DNA of 64,000 nucleotides from Deltaproteobacteria bacterium. Lineage in GTDB: Bacteria; Myxococcota; Kuafuiibacteriia; Kuafuiibacteriales; Kuafuiibacteriaceae. The notes under the pieces were generated by a model, which was not told the DNA's origin, searched no databases, and worked only from the letters and a program-made list of their open reading frames with translations. The DNA is taken from positions 4,376,501 to 4,440,500 of the forward strand of contig JADJPE010000005.1 of NCBI GenBank assembly GCA_016713425.1, read 5' to 3'. Below are positions 23,701 through 31,797 of this stretch, one piece after another. Made by a program: the position numbers and the translations under genes. The first letter of the stretch is position 1; each line of letters opens with the position of its first letter.

Positions 23701-26654
23701 TCGCAGTCGCCGGCGCACGTTGAGAACCCGTCGCCGTCCTCGTCGACATCTTCGTCGGCGAACCCATCGCAGTCGTTGTCGATTTGGTCACCACAGATCT
23801 CCGGCGCCCCCGGATAGGCCGTGGGATCGCGGTCATTGCAGTCGCCATCGCAGTTCGTGAATCCGTCGTCGTCGAAGTCGTGACAGGCTCCGAACTCACA
23901 AACCGAACGGCCGAAGTCGTCCTCGTCGACCGAACCATCGCAGTCGTTGTCCATGCAGTCGCATCGCTCGGGGAGACCCGGGGCGATGAACCGATTCGTA
24001 TCATCGCAGTCACCGGCGCAGGTCGCGATGCCGTCGAGATCGAGATCGAAATCCTCGTCGACGAGGCCATCGCAGTCGTTGTCGTCGCCGTCGCAGATCT
24101 CATCTGTCGGCACGACTTCGTCGTGGCACTCGTCGGGACGACCCGCCACACACGTCGCGGTGCCGGGGTGACAAAGACCCACGGTCGAAGTGCCGACCGG
24201 GCCCGTGTAGCACGGCGTTTCGTTTCCGTCGATCGTCCCGTCGCAGTCGTCGTCGACGTTGTTGCAGATGTCGATTTCTCCCGGGTTCACCGCGGCGTTC
24301 TGATCGTCGCAGTCACCCGCGCACGACGTATAGCCGTCTTGGTCCTGATCGAAACCCTCGTCGATCTCGCCGTCGCAGTCGTTGTCGAACCCATCGCAGT
24401 CATCGCCACTGGCCGGCGTGATCTCGTCGATGCAGACCATCCCGTAGCCCTGAACACCCAGGCATTCGCGATGTCCTTCGATGCATACGCCCTCGTTCAG
24501 CGTTCCGGCGGGACCGGTGTAGCAAGGTTCGGTGAGGCTCGAGTCATCGGTCGTGGCGCGGCAATCGTTATCTTTGCCGTCGCATATCTCCTGGTTGTTC
24601 GGGTGGCGGTCGGCGTCGGTGTCGTCGCAGTCCGCGTTCGCGCCACAGCTCTTGTAGCCATCGCCATCCTGGTCGAATCCTTCGTCGATGGTGCGGTCGC
24701 AGTCGTCGTCTACGTCATTGCAGGTCTCGGTCGCCGGGAGGACTTGGTTTTGGCACGGCCCGAAAGCGGGGATCGAGCTGTTGCATGTCCGCGTGCCGGC
24801 CCGACACGGTGGATTGGCGCTGGTTCCGGACGGCCCGTCGTAGCAGGATTCTTGGAGGGGTTGGTTCGGATTGCTGGCGCTTTCGTCTACCCGTCCGTCG
24901 CAATCGTCGTCCACGTTGTTGCAGCTTTCCGTCGCGCCAGGGCGACGTTGCGGGTTGTTGTCGTCACAGTCGTGGCAGCTCAACGAGCCCGCGCGGTAGC
25001 CGTCGCCGTCACCATCGGGCGCCGATTCGTCGGTTTGGCCATCGCAGTCGTTGTCGAGGCAGTCGACGAGCTCCGGCGCGCCACCAAAGCACCCGTAGAC
25101 GGCTGAGTTGTTGTCGTTGCAATCGCCGCTGCACGTGCTGCAGCCGTCGTTGTCTTGGTCGAAGTTCTCATCGACGGAACCGTTGCAGTCGTTGTCCTTG
25201 TTGTCGCAGATCTCTGGACGGCCTGGATAGCGCACGGGGTCGCTGTCGTCGCAGTCGCAGTCCTCGATCGGAATCGGCTGTCCGTTCGCATCGTAGGCAC
25301 AGACGGCGCAATCGCGCGCGGGGTCGCCGTCGTCGTTGATGCCCGGGAGGTCGTCGACTGTGCCGTCGCAGTCCCCGTCACGGCCATCACACACGTTCTC
25401 GGGCGCGTTTGGGTTGCCCAGGTTTTCTTCGGGCGGCGACTCCCCCGCGCACGCGGTATAGCTTGGCGCGCCGGAGCCGACCACCGCGTTGCAGGTCTGG
25501 GTTCCGTGGTGGCAGACGCCACGGTCGAAGCGCTGGTTTGCGGGCGTGATCGACCAACAATTCCGAGGTGCTAGGTTTTCATCGACGTCTCCGTCGCAGT
25601 CGTTGTCGAGCCCGTCGCACGACTCGCTGCGGCCGGGGCGTACTTGGTTTGTGGTGTCATCGCAGTCGCAGGCGGGCGCGGCGGGGGCGTTGCACGTTCC
25701 GCAGGCCCGCACGCCATCCCCATCTTGGTCGACGGTGAGACCCTCGTCGGTGCTGCGATCGCAGTCGTTGTCTCTGTTGTCGCAGATTTCTGCCTCGGGG
25801 CCCTGCTCACCGGTGCAGGCGCCGAACGTCGATCCGGTGCAGGTTCGCGTTCCGTGATGGCACTCGCCGACGTCGCGCGTCGCCGCGGCAAATGAGTAGC
25901 ATTCCTCGGTGATGTCGACGTCACGCGTGGAGGCGTTGCAGTCGTTGTCTACGCCGTCGCACACCTCTGGGTTGCCTGGGTAGCGATTGGCGTTGTTGTC
26001 TGCGCAGTCGCAGGCGGGTGCGGCGGGGGCGTTGCACGTTCCGCAGGCTCGTACGCCGTCCCCATCTTGATCGACGGTGAGGCCTTCATCGGTGCTGCGA
26101 TCGCAGTCGTTGTCCTTGTTATCGCAGATCTCGCCGGTCGGACCTTGCTGCCCGGAGCATGTCGTTGACCAGGCGGTGCCGTTGCAGGCGTAGGTCCCGT
26201 CCCGGCACTCGCCGACGTGTCGTGTCGACGCCGCGAAGGTGTAGCAAGTTTGGGTCAGGTTGACGTCTTGGGTGCTGGCGTTGCAGTCGTTGTCTTTGCC
26301 GTCGCAATCCTCGGGGTTGCCGGGAAAACGGTCCGGGTCGTTGTCGTCGCAATCGCCCTGGCACTCATGGAAGCCGTCTTGATCGTCATCGTCGGGGTCG
26401 TCGATGACGTCGTTGCAGTCGTTGTCTTTGCCGTCGCAGAGCTCCGGGGCATTGGGGTGGACGTCTCGATCGGAGTCGTCGCAGTCGCCGGTCAAGCACG
26501 AGTAGCCATCGTGATCCTGGTCCTGGTCGTTGCACTGCTGCGCGCGCGCGTCTTGCGCAGCGAGGACGAGAAGGCTGGTCGCCAGGGCGACGAAGAGTCT
26601 CGCGCGTGGCGTGGTGAGGGGCGCTGCCGGTCTGCGCCGTGCCGGTCCGCGCAT
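20712..26654 (-). CDS. Giant MopE-like metal-motif protein fused in frame to a vWA-domain lipoprotein
   Basis: About 1980 aa from ATG 26654; a GTG at 26723 would add 23 residues coded by a GTGAGC repeat. The signal peptide (LFVALATSLLVLAAQDARA) leads to roughly 23 cysteine-rich units of the form DNDCDG...DxDGDG...C.GDCDD...PG..E.CD, the MopE/PF11617-type putative metal-binding motif, likely secreted or surface-bound. Near 22590 the units give way to Asp/Ala/Ser linkers, then SCGCS, a hydrophobic helix and Arg residues, resembling a MYXO-CTERM sorting tail. Without a stop a second hydrophobic segment and lipobox (TTSAC, Cys codon at 22332-22334) follow. Next comes a domain with the MIDAS-like DNSNS (about 21480) of a von Willebrand A fold. 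The two halves look like two proteins joined. Separate expression from an internal start is possible. Confidence 0.75.
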   Translation of the reverse strand: MRGPARRRPAAPLTTPRARLFVALATSLLVLAAQDARAQQCNDQDQDHDGYSCLTGDCDDSDRDVHPNAPELCDGKDNDCNDVIDDPDDDDQDGFHECQGDCDDNDPDRFPGNPEDCDGKDNDCNASTQDVNLTQTCYTFAASTRHVGECRDGTYACNGTAWSTTCSGQQGPTGEICDNKDNDCDRSTDEGLTVDQDGDGVRACGTCNAPAAPACDCADNNANRYPGNPEVCDGVDNDCNASTRDVDITEECYSFAAATRDVGECHHGTRTCTGSTFGACTGEQGPEAEICDNRDNDCDRSTDEGLTVDQDGDGVRACGTCNAPAAPACDCDDTTNQVRPGRSESCDGLDNDCDGDVDENLAPRNCWSITPANQRFDRGVCHHGTQTCNAVVGSGAPSYTACAGESPPEENLGNPNAPENVCDGRDGDCDGTVDDLPGINDDGDPARDCAVCAYDANGQPIPIEDCDCDDSDPVRYPGRPEICDNKDNDCNGSVDENFDQDNDGCSTCSGDCNDNNSAVYGCFGGAPELVDCLDNDCDGQTDESAPDGDGDGYRAGSLSCHDCDDNNPQRRPGATESCNNVDDDCDGRVDESASNPNQPLQESCYDGPSGTSANPPCRAGTRTCNSSIPAFGPCQNQVLPATETCNDVDDDCDRTIDEGFDQDGDGYKSCGANADCDDTDADRHPNNQEICDGKDNDCRATTDDSSLTEPCYTGPAGTLNEGVCIEGHRECLGVQGYGMVCIDEITPASGDDCDGFDNDCDGEIDEGFDQDQDGYTSCAGDCDDQNAAVNPGEIDICNNVDDDCDGTIDGNETPCYTGPVGTSTVGLCHPGTATCVAGRPDECHDEVVPTDEICDGDDNDCDGLVDEDFDLDLDGIATCAGDCDDTNRFIAPGLPERCDCMDNDCDGSVDEDDFGRSVCEFGACHDFDDDGFTNCDGDCNDRDPTAYPGAPEICGDQIDNDCDGFADEDVDEDGDGFSTCAGDCDDRFAEIHPGAAEVCDGFNNDCDPEEPKGECDPTNTLCTYNAQCCSGLCGVSGRCEACGQSAAACAVDSDCCAGLCNPNGKCANPVDEGFDLDGDNATTCQNDCDDNDKARSPYLREECGNGIDDDCDGVVDPETDSDGDGYTYCGGDCNDFNRSVHPGATEVCDDQDNNCNGITDYDEGFDLDHDGWLSCFGDCDDGNELINPDIREQVDGIDNNCNGLIDEGQDDKDGDGFSYLCGDCDDNNAAIGPQSWDICDSQDNDCDGRIDFDPWGVRTCKTCNDVDGDGVTDCDGDCDDLEARVRPGGTEVCDGLDNNCDGKVDLDQFTDENLCVLTDAGPTVDTGSSDAGPSDANDLADAGPSDGDAETSRRDVVSYSCGCSALSSTPTSGPPSSPGTKSPAQRSSHPALVFLGLLLVTLAARGGVRGRIAKGARFASGPGLLLVLVLFLGVAVTTSACTSFDVGGQVDDPSRSDAGAKDGTAHDGDAGRSDIQSGNDAGPRPDAIAGDGGPFTEGPCRFQSMNQPRPVILPDDAYELALHDGISAVSVPAASGIGFMDESRGLFGFAIKTASVPSIDTSSATASREYLDQFIDPLFTRAIPGVVGAAERVDETFRQNFDRLNHPATRTYRTITMVNDVLPSRLRDGLLAALTGVPVAQLGILGHPVDEAPTRQIRFAAYVEADPLAFSYKIIILIAPASQADAVATRFGDLTNGTHIGSVGDSIFIKCEDQLAQALRVDFIWVVDNSNSMREEQEALAEAADAFFQALSSSQVSYRLGVITTDGEALRGGDFTSDVDAFKERVRVGINGNGVEQGLEYAVRALEYVSTTTRAAERLRDDAVPVVVFYSDEDSQNLRPLSEYEAALRDKGALAFAIVGPRPRGCLAIGRGTANVGASYIDVSEALGGTTASICADDLTGPIQEMLITAAGAASQTQLEGLPISGSLEVALTTSTVTRSRVDGFDYEAAANALLFFGNGNLAEGQPFRVTYLEFLPFNP
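22330..22595 (-). other. Fusion junction: sorting-tail-like segment followed by a lipoprotein signal
   Basis: Reading on the minus strand: SCGCS (about 22570-22590), linker, hydrophobic run ALVFLGLLLVTLA, arginines (RGGVRGR), then a fresh hydrophobic run LLLVLVLFLGVAV ending in the lipobox TTSAC. No ATG lies in frame in the junction; in-frame GTG, CTG and TTG codons fall within the first hydrophobic run. Confidence 0.65.
22690..26570 (-). repeat. Array of about 23 MopE-type cysteine/aspartate repeats
   Basis: Each unit is about 40-60 residues, though some carry longer inserts such as CYTGP...GxCxxG (trypsin-inhibitor-like spacing) and a CCSGLC-type knot near 23500. On the plus strand they appear as recurring TCGTCGCAGTC/TTGTCGTCGCAG blocks. 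Confidence 0.85.
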
Positions 26655-26670
26655 GCACGGGCTCGCCTTT

Positions 26671-26694
26671 GTGAGCGTGAGCGTGAGCGTGAGC
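26671..26694 (+). repeat. (GTGAGC)4 hexamer repeat
   Basis: Four perfect hexamers just upstream of the MopE start; read on the minus strand they would encode a Leu/Thr alternation if the GTG at 26723 were used. Confidence 0.9.
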
Positions 26695-26710
26695 GTGTGT
26701 GTTTGCGTTT

Positions 26711-28012
26711 TCAAAGTGACCACCCAAGTCCGATCTCGGCGTCTAGATAGCCATCGGAGAATTCAGTGCCGAATGTTGTGGCGCTGTGGCGCGCGTAGCG
26801 AACCCACGCGCGAGCCAAAAAGCCTACCGGCAGCTCGAGCGTCGCGCCGCCGCCGACGTCGAAGCTCGGGCTCGAGCGTCCTCCGTCGGTACCCGGCGTC
26901 AGGCGCAGTGCGGGTTCGAGGCCGAGGACGATGCGCAGGCTGTCGTCGCTGAGCACTTGCTCTTCGACCGAGAGACCGACGCGAAGCACGCCGTAGCGCG
27001 TCGATAGGGCTTCGGCATTCCCATCGAGGTCGATGCGCAGGCGCTCGTAGCCGACGAGTCCACCGATGCGCGGCAGATAGTCGGCATCACCCAGGTGATA
27101 GCGGTAGGCGGCGGTGATGTTGATTCGATCCGCCGAGAGATCGAGCTCGGTATCGCCACGCGTAGCTTCGAGGAAGCGCTTTCGGTAGCCGGCCGAGAGC
27201 TCCAGATCGTGTTCGGGCGGAAGGCGGAGCAAGCCCTGGCCGAGGAGCGCCACCTCGAAGCCGGCCGAGAAGGCGCTCGCCCGATCTTGGGCCAAGCCGG
27301 GTGCGCGCGCGGACAGCGCGCGAGAGAAGAAGCCGAGATCCAGGAGAACGGCCGCGATGGGGCCGCGAGGAGCCGCTTGTTGGGCGGTGCTCAGTGCGGC
27401 TTGTTCGCGCTCGAGATCTTCATCGACGAAGGTCGACGGTTCCTTTGTCTCAGCTATCGCCGCCGGTGGCGCGGGAGGCACGGGCGGCGAAAAGAACGCC
27501 CAGATCTTCTCCCACTCGGGTTTGAAATCCGACGCATCGAGTTTCGCGAGCGTGACGGTCAAGCTGCCCTCGACGGCCGCCGCAGGTGCGCCAGCTTCTT
27601 GCGTCGAGAGCATGATCTGCGATCGTCGCGCGAGCTTTCGAACATCGACCTTGGTGATGGCGAGGCACTCGTGCAGCGCAACGTCACCTGGCTTCGAGGA
27701 TATCTGTACGACCGGGTAGTGTACGTGGGCGGGCCGCGACGAAAGGGCAGCGTTTTCGAACGCAGCGCGGAGCGGCTCTTGATATCTTCGCTGGAGTCGC
27801 TTGGGTGCGACCCAGCACATGGTGGGATGGGGTGCCGGCGTTTCGCGGTTGAAGTCGAGGGCGTCGGCGCCAATGGATATGCCGGCGGCTTCGGGCTTCT
27901 CACCAGATTGCGAGGTGGTGGTGCGGGCGGCCGAGCTGGACTTTGGTGCACGATCCACCTGGGCCGGCGACAATGTAATCGCCAGGGGTGTGAACAGAGA
28001 CAAGAGGAGCAC
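26711..28012 (-). CDS. Predicted outer-membrane beta-barrel protein
   Basis: 433 aa, GTG 28012, with a short signal peptide (MLLLSLFTPLAITLSPA). Residues 60-160 form an exported domain with paired cysteines (TMCWVAP, HECLAITK) and beta-strands (GSLTVTLAKLDAS). A Pro/Ala linker (SPPVPPAPPAAIAE) separates it from a C-terminal half of alternating strands (LELSAGYRKRFLE, INITAAYRYHLGD, LGLEPALRLTPG). The end GYLDAEIGLGWSL is strand-like, but it ends in Leu rather than Phe. Architecture suggests a periplasmic domain plus a porin-like barrel. No specific family is recognised. It lies just upstream of the MopE giant on the same strand. Confidence 0.7.
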   Translation of the reverse strand: MLLLSLFTPLAITLSPAQVDRAPKSSSAARTTTSQSGEKPEAAGISIGADALDFNRETPAPHPTMCWVAPKRLQRRYQEPLRAAFENAALSSRPAHVHYPVVQISSKPGDVALHECLAITKVDVRKLARRSQIMLSTQEAGAPAAAVEGSLTVTLAKLDASDFKPEWEKIWAFFSPPVPPAPPAAIAETKEPSTFVDEDLEREQAALSTAQQAAPRGPIAAVLLDLGFFSRALSARAPGLAQDRASAFSAGFEVALLGQGLLRLPPEHDLELSAGYRKRFLEATRGDTELDLSADRINITAAYRYHLGDADYLPRIGGLVGYERLRIDLDGNAEALSTRYGVLRVGLSVEEQVLSDDSLRIVLGLEPALRLTPGTDGGRSSPSFDVGGGATLELPVGFLARAWVRYARHSATTFGTEFSDGYLDAEIGLGWSL

Positions 28013-28067
28013 CTCGCTACTCTACCGACTCTCTTGGGCGGGACGGAAGACCCGGCCGATCGCCGCC

Positions 28068-28574
28068 CTACAGTGAATGCGTCTGTGTGGGACCAGAGGG
28101 CAGAATCGACCACTCGAACTCTGCCTTTCGGGAGGCGGCGTCGAACGCCATCGCCACCATCATGCCTTTCCTGAAAGGGGGCGGGAAATTCTGGCGCTCA
28201 AGAAGGTAGGCCGCATAGCTGCTCAACGTAGGTTCATGTCCGACGATCGCGAGCCCGCGCACGGACGGAGCGCAGTCGGCCACCAAGGCTGAGAGGTCCG
28301 CGAGCGTAGGCGGTCGGACGATGACTTCGCGGGCCCACACCGGGCGCTCGAGTCCGATTTCGTGCGCGATGATCTCGGCGGTTTGAACGGCTCGAACGAG
28401 CGGGCTGGTGATGATGAGATCGATCGACCCGTCGCCGGTGCACGCCTGGCTGAGCAGCGCGCACGATCGGCGGAGCGCCGATCTTCCGTGTGCGGTGAGC
28501 CCCCGGTGTGCGTCCGGGAGCCCGGCGGTGCCCTCCTCGGCATCGCCGTGTCGGACCAGGACGAGGCGCGTCAC
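28068..28574 (-). CDS. sixA: Phosphohistidine phosphatase SixA-like
   Basis: 168 aa histidine-phosphatase (RHG) fold: the N-terminal LVLVRHGDAEE carries the phospho-accepting His and VGHEPTLS the second catalytic His. SixA removes phosphate from His in histidine phosphotransfer domains or from PTS protein NPr. GTG 28574 starts it 6 bp after the nuoK stop, so it is likely cotranscribed with nuoJK. A more general phosphoglycerate-mutase-like phosphatase role is the alternative. Confidence 0.88.
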   Translation of the reverse strand: MTRLVLVRHGDAEEGTAGLPDAHRGLTAHGRSALRRSCALLSQACTGDGSIDLIITSPLVRAVQTAEIIAHEIGLERPVWAREVIVRPPTLADLSALVADCAPSVRGLAIVGHEPTLSSYAAYLLERQNFPPPFRKGMMVAMAFDAASRKAEFEWSILPSGPTQTHSL

Positions 28575-28580
28575 GTTCCG

Positions 28581-28907
28581 TTAGCCTCGCATGGTGTCGG
28601 CGTGCGTCGCATCGATGGTGGAAAAGCTCTGGTAAATGGACAAGACGATCGCGAGTGCGATGGCGGCCTCGGCCGCGGCGAGCACGATGATGAAGAGCGC
28701 TGCGACATGGCCACCGATGCTGCCCGTGACGTAGTGCGCGAAGGCGACGAAGTTGACGTTGGCGCTGTTGAGGATGAGCTCGACGCCGACCAGAATACCC
28801 ACCGCGTTTCGCCGCGTGAGCACGCAGTAGACGCCCAGCGCGAGTAGGGCCGAGCCTAGGAGGAGGAAATGTTCGAGCCCGACGGGAAACAAGGCGAGCT
28901 GTTTCAT
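28581..28907 (-). CDS. nuoK: NADH-quinone oxidoreductase subunit K
   Basis: 108-aa, three-helix membrane subunit of complex I involved in proton pumping. The helices contain the conserved glutamates (GVELILNSANVNFVAF and AAAEAAIALAIVL), and the length is normal. It overlaps nuoJ by 4 bp (ATGA). The other twelve complex I genes are not in the window, which makes this a detached pair. Confidence 0.95.
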   Translation of the reverse strand: MKQLALFPVGLEHFLLLGSALLALGVYCVLTRRNAVGILVGVELILNSANVNFVAFAHYVTGSIGGHVAALFIIVLAAAEAAIALAIVLSIYQSFSTIDATHADTMRG

Positions 28908-29407
28908 GGCTTCGGGGTCTCCTTCCGAGACATCACGACGGCGCCGACCAGCGCGGCGAGCAGGAGGACCGAGAGAACCTCGAAAGGCAGCACGTACGTG
29001 CTCAGCAACGCTTGACCCAGGAGATGTGTCGTTTCTCCCCCGGCCGGGACGTCAAAATGCTTCCAGGGGGTCTCGATCGAGACATACGCGAGAACGCCGA
29101 AGAGCCCGAGGGAAACGAGCGCCGCTGGTCGCTTTCCAACGGCTGGATTCGAGTGCCGGGCGTCGGTGATTCGGTTCGTCAGCATGACGGCGAAAAGGAA
29201 GAGCACGAGGATGCCGCCGACGTAGACAATGGTCTGCGTGATGGCCACGTAGTCGGCCGACAGCCAGGCGAAAATCGCGGCCACGCCGAAAAGCGCAGCC
29301 AGCAACAGAAACGCCGCGTAGACGAGGTTCTGGGAGATGGCTGCCCCCGCCGCGCCCACCACGACCATCGCAGCGAACAAGTAGAACACGAGGTCACTCA
29401 GAGGCAC
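28904..29407 (-). CDS. nuoJ: NADH-quinone oxidoreductase subunit J
   Basis: 167-aa, five-helix complex I membrane subunit. Recognisable segments: YLFAAMVVVGAAGAAISQNL, FLLLAALFGVAAIFAWLSAD with the typical LxADY, and QTIVYVGGILVLFLFAVML. GTG 29407 is the start. It overlaps nuoK by 4 bp. Upstream lie a 13-bp tandem repeat and an unrelated lipoprotein gene, so it is not preceded by nuoI as usual. Confidence 0.94.
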   Translation of the reverse strand: MPLSDLVFYLFAAMVVVGAAGAAISQNLVYAAFLLLAALFGVAAIFAWLSADYVAITQTIVYVGGILVLFLFAVMLTNRITDARHSNPAVGKRPAALVSLGLFGVLAYVSIETPWKHFDVPAGGETTHLLGQALLSTYVLPFEVLSVLLLAALVGAVVMSRKETPKP

Positions 29408-29492
29408 AGGCGGCCCCTAGCACAAATGGGGGCCGGCGTCATGATCGTTCTTCATCCTCGATCACGAGGCTTGAGCGGTCGCGAGCGAGGGC

Positions 29493-29540
29493 GTTTCGCG
29501 ACGACGTTTCGCGACGACGTTTCGCGACGACGTTTCGCGC
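29493..29540 (+). repeat. 13-bp tandem repeat, about 3.6 copies
   Basis: GTTTCGCGACGAC repeats with exact 13-bp spacing from 29493, 29506 and 29519, with a partial copy from 29532. It fills the gap between nuoJ and the lipoprotein gene. Confidence 0.92.
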
Positions 29541-29550
29541 AGGCGCTTCG

Positions 29551-30111
29551 CTAAGGCGTTTCGGATTGGGCGGGAAGGAGCGGCATATTCAGGTTCATCG
29601 CGACAAGCTCCTTCGCGATGCTTTCGAGCATCGACCGTTCCTTTCGGCCGTCGTGATGTTTGAGACCCCACGTGGCGCGAGGGCCGTCGCTGTCGCGGTC
29701 CTGGGCCTCGTGGCGGACGTAGACGGTCAGGGTACCCTGGGATTGGTCGCGAGCCCACCGGATCACATACCTTTCGCGTGACTCATCGACGCCGGAGAGC
29801 ACTCGCGTCCATTCGGTCTCGATCTGGCGTGCGTTCTGATCCCAGCGGGCGACCGAGAGTTGCCGCTTCTCCAGTGCGCGCGTGATGGCGATCGGGGCGT
29901 CGTCCGGGTCGGCGCGGAAGGACCGCCAACTCGCAGGAAGGAAATACGCGCACGACGCGAGCGAAAGCGCCAGCGAGATGCCGACGAGCTGGGCGACCAC
30001 CCCGGCGACGACCTCGGCAAACTGTGTGAACGGACGCTTGGCCGAAGACCGCAGGAGGGCGGGGCGGCTGGCCTCTGGCTTCCAAGACTGCATCGCCCGA
30101 TATCCCACCAT
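29551..30111 (-). CDS. Predicted lipoprotein, hypothetical
   Basis: 186 aa from ATG 30111. A long N-region is followed by a hydrophobic run ending in the lipobox SLASC (about residue 54); a later alternative start would give a more usual signal length. The mature part (about 130 aa) looks like one alpha/beta domain: AIAITRALEKRQLSVARW, IETEWTRVLSG and RYVIRWARDQSQGTLTVYVR. This spacing is reminiscent of BamC-like or other small outer-membrane lipoprotein domains, but I cannot assign it. It lies 63 bp after atpA on the same strand. Confidence 0.7.
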   Translation of the reverse strand: MVGYRAMQSWKPEASRPALLRSSAKRPFTQFAEVVAGVVAQLVGISLALSLASCAYFLPASWRSFRADPDDAPIAITRALEKRQLSVARWDQNARQIETEWTRVLSGVDESRERYVIRWARDQSQGTLTVYVRHEAQDRDSDGPRATWGLKHHDGRKERSMLESIAKELVAMNLNMPLLPAQSETP

Positions 30112-30174
30112 GCCTAGAGCAATTGTAAAGAATGGGCCTCCCGGCCAGGCAGACCGCAGGCTTGATGCTTGACC

Positions 30175-31755
30175 CTACTTGGTCCGCGAGCGCGAGGCCA
30201 AAAAGGCGGTGCGGAATTTGGTGACGTGGTCAAAGAGCTGCTTCTCCACCGCGGCCGAAATCTCACCCCGCTCGCGGATTTCCTTGAGAATTTCGGGAGC
30301 GTTTGCGTCCATGTAGCTGAGGAGATCCTGCTCGAACGCGTTCATGTCGTCGACCGCCAGGTCGAGGATGAACATGCCCTCTTTGTACTTCTTCGGATCT
30401 TTGAATTCCTCGTTCTGAGGCTTTGACGGGAACGTCGCTGCCCAGACGACCACCACCTGGCGCTCAACCGGCGCCGGCGCGTACTGAGGCTGCTTCAAGA
30501 GCTGCATGAGGCGTTGACCAATGTCGAGCTCACGCTTCGTCGCCGGATCGAGATCGGACCCGAACTGCGCGAACGCCGCCAGCTCACGGTACGCCGCGAG
30601 CTTGAGTCGCAGGTGCCCGGCGACGGTCTTCATCGCCTTGACCTGCGCGGCGCCGCCGACGCGCGAAACCGAAATGCCGGCGTTGACGGCGGGACGTTGG
30701 CCCGAGTTGAAGAGGTCCGTCTCGAGGAAGATCTGACCGTCGGTGATCGAGATGACGTTGGTCGGGATATACGCGGACACGTCGCCCGCCTGAGTCTCGA
30801 TGATGGGGAGCGCGGTGAGCGAGCCGCCGCCCTTGGCGTCGGAAAGCTTGGCCGCACGCTCCAAGAGACGGCTGTGGAGATAGAAAACGTCGCCCGGGTA
30901 GGCTTCGCGCCCCGGCGGACGCCGAAGCAACAGCGCGAGCTGTCGGTACGCGACCGCTTGCTTCGAGAGGTCGTCGTAGATGATCAGCGCATGCCGCCCG
31001 GAATCCCGATAGTATTCGGCCATGGCGACGCCCGCGTAAGGCGCGAGAAACTGAAGCGGCGCCGGGTCGGCGGCGCCCGCGGCGACGATCGTCGTGTACT
31101 CCATGGCGCCAGCGCGCTCGAGGCGGCCATACACTTGCGCGATCGTCGACTGCTTCTGCCCGATGGCGACATAGAAGCAGTGCATGTCGCCGCCCTTTTG
31201 ATTGATGATGGTGTCGATGGCGATCGCCGTCTTGCCCGTTTGGCGGTCGCCGATGATGAGCTCGCGCTGACCGCGGCCGATCGGGATCATCGTATCGATG
31301 GCCTTGATGCCGGTCTGCATGGGCTCATGAACCGACTTTCGCGCGATGATGCCCGGCGCCTTGAGCTCGACTTGGCGGCGCTCGGTCGTGACGATGTGAC
31401 CTTTGCCGTCGATCGCTTCGCCCAGCGGACCCACGACCCGCCCGAGGAGCGCATCCCCCACGGGGACGTCCGCGATGCGACCGCTTCGCGTGCAGGTATC
31501 ACCTTCGCGGATGTGCTCGTAGCTGCCCATCAGCGCCACGCCCACGTTGTTCTCTTCGAGGTTGAGCACCAGGCCGCTCAAGCCGCCCTGGAACTCCACC
31601 AGCTCACCCGCCTGCGCGTTTTCCAAGCCATAGATGCGGGCGATCCCGTCACCGATGCTCAGGACCGAGCCGGTTTCCTGGACCGAGATTTTCTTCTCGT
31701 ACCCCTCGATTTGGTCTCGAATGATTTGAGTGATCTCGTCAGCGCGAATCTGCAT
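30175..31755 (-). CDS. atpA: F-type ATP synthase subunit alpha
   Basis: 526 aa, the regulatory nucleotide-binding subunit of F1. Segments include GDGIARIYGLENAQAGELVE, the Walker A GDRQTGKTAIA, YDDLSKQAVAYRQLALLLRR, GGGSLTALPIIETQAGDVSA and SITDGQIFLETDLFNSGQRP. All look intact and full length. Unusually it stands alone: atpH and atpG do not flank it; instead rsmE lies upstream and a lipoprotein gene downstream. The remaining F1Fo genes must be elsewhere in the genome. Confidence 0.97.
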   Translation of the reverse strand: MQIRADEITQIIRDQIEGYEKKISVQETGSVLSIGDGIARIYGLENAQAGELVEFQGGLSGLVLNLEENNVGVALMGSYEHIREGDTCTRSGRIADVPVGDALLGRVVGPLGEAIDGKGHIVTTERRQVELKAPGIIARKSVHEPMQTGIKAIDTMIPIGRGQRELIIGDRQTGKTAIAIDTIINQKGGDMHCFYVAIGQKQSTIAQVYGRLERAGAMEYTTIVAAGAADPAPLQFLAPYAGVAMAEYYRDSGRHALIIYDDLSKQAVAYRQLALLLRRPPGREAYPGDVFYLHSRLLERAAKLSDAKGGGSLTALPIIETQAGDVSAYIPTNVISITDGQIFLETDLFNSGQRPAVNAGISVSRVGGAAQVKAMKTVAGHLRLKLAAYRELAAFAQFGSDLDPATKRELDIGQRLMQLLKQPQYAPAPVERQVVVVWAATFPSKPQNEEFKDPKKYKEGMFILDLAVDDMNAFEQDLLSYMDANAPEILKEIRERGEISAAVEKQLFDHVTKFRTAFLASRSRTK

Positions 31756-31797
31756 GCAACCCGGGCGCCTAGCAGTGGAAGACCTGTGAAATCAACC

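Noticed and set aside
23784..25106. A Val/Ala/Ile-rich plus-strand frame opposite the MopE repeats
   Set aside because: Its membrane-protein appearance arises from complementing Asp/Asn codons (GAC to GTC); the Cys/Asp repeat protein is real.
22690..26570. Recurring blocks that could look like a CRISPR array or satellite
   Set aside because: The spacing is irregular and the blocks encode protein repeats in a single long frame; no cas genes nearby.
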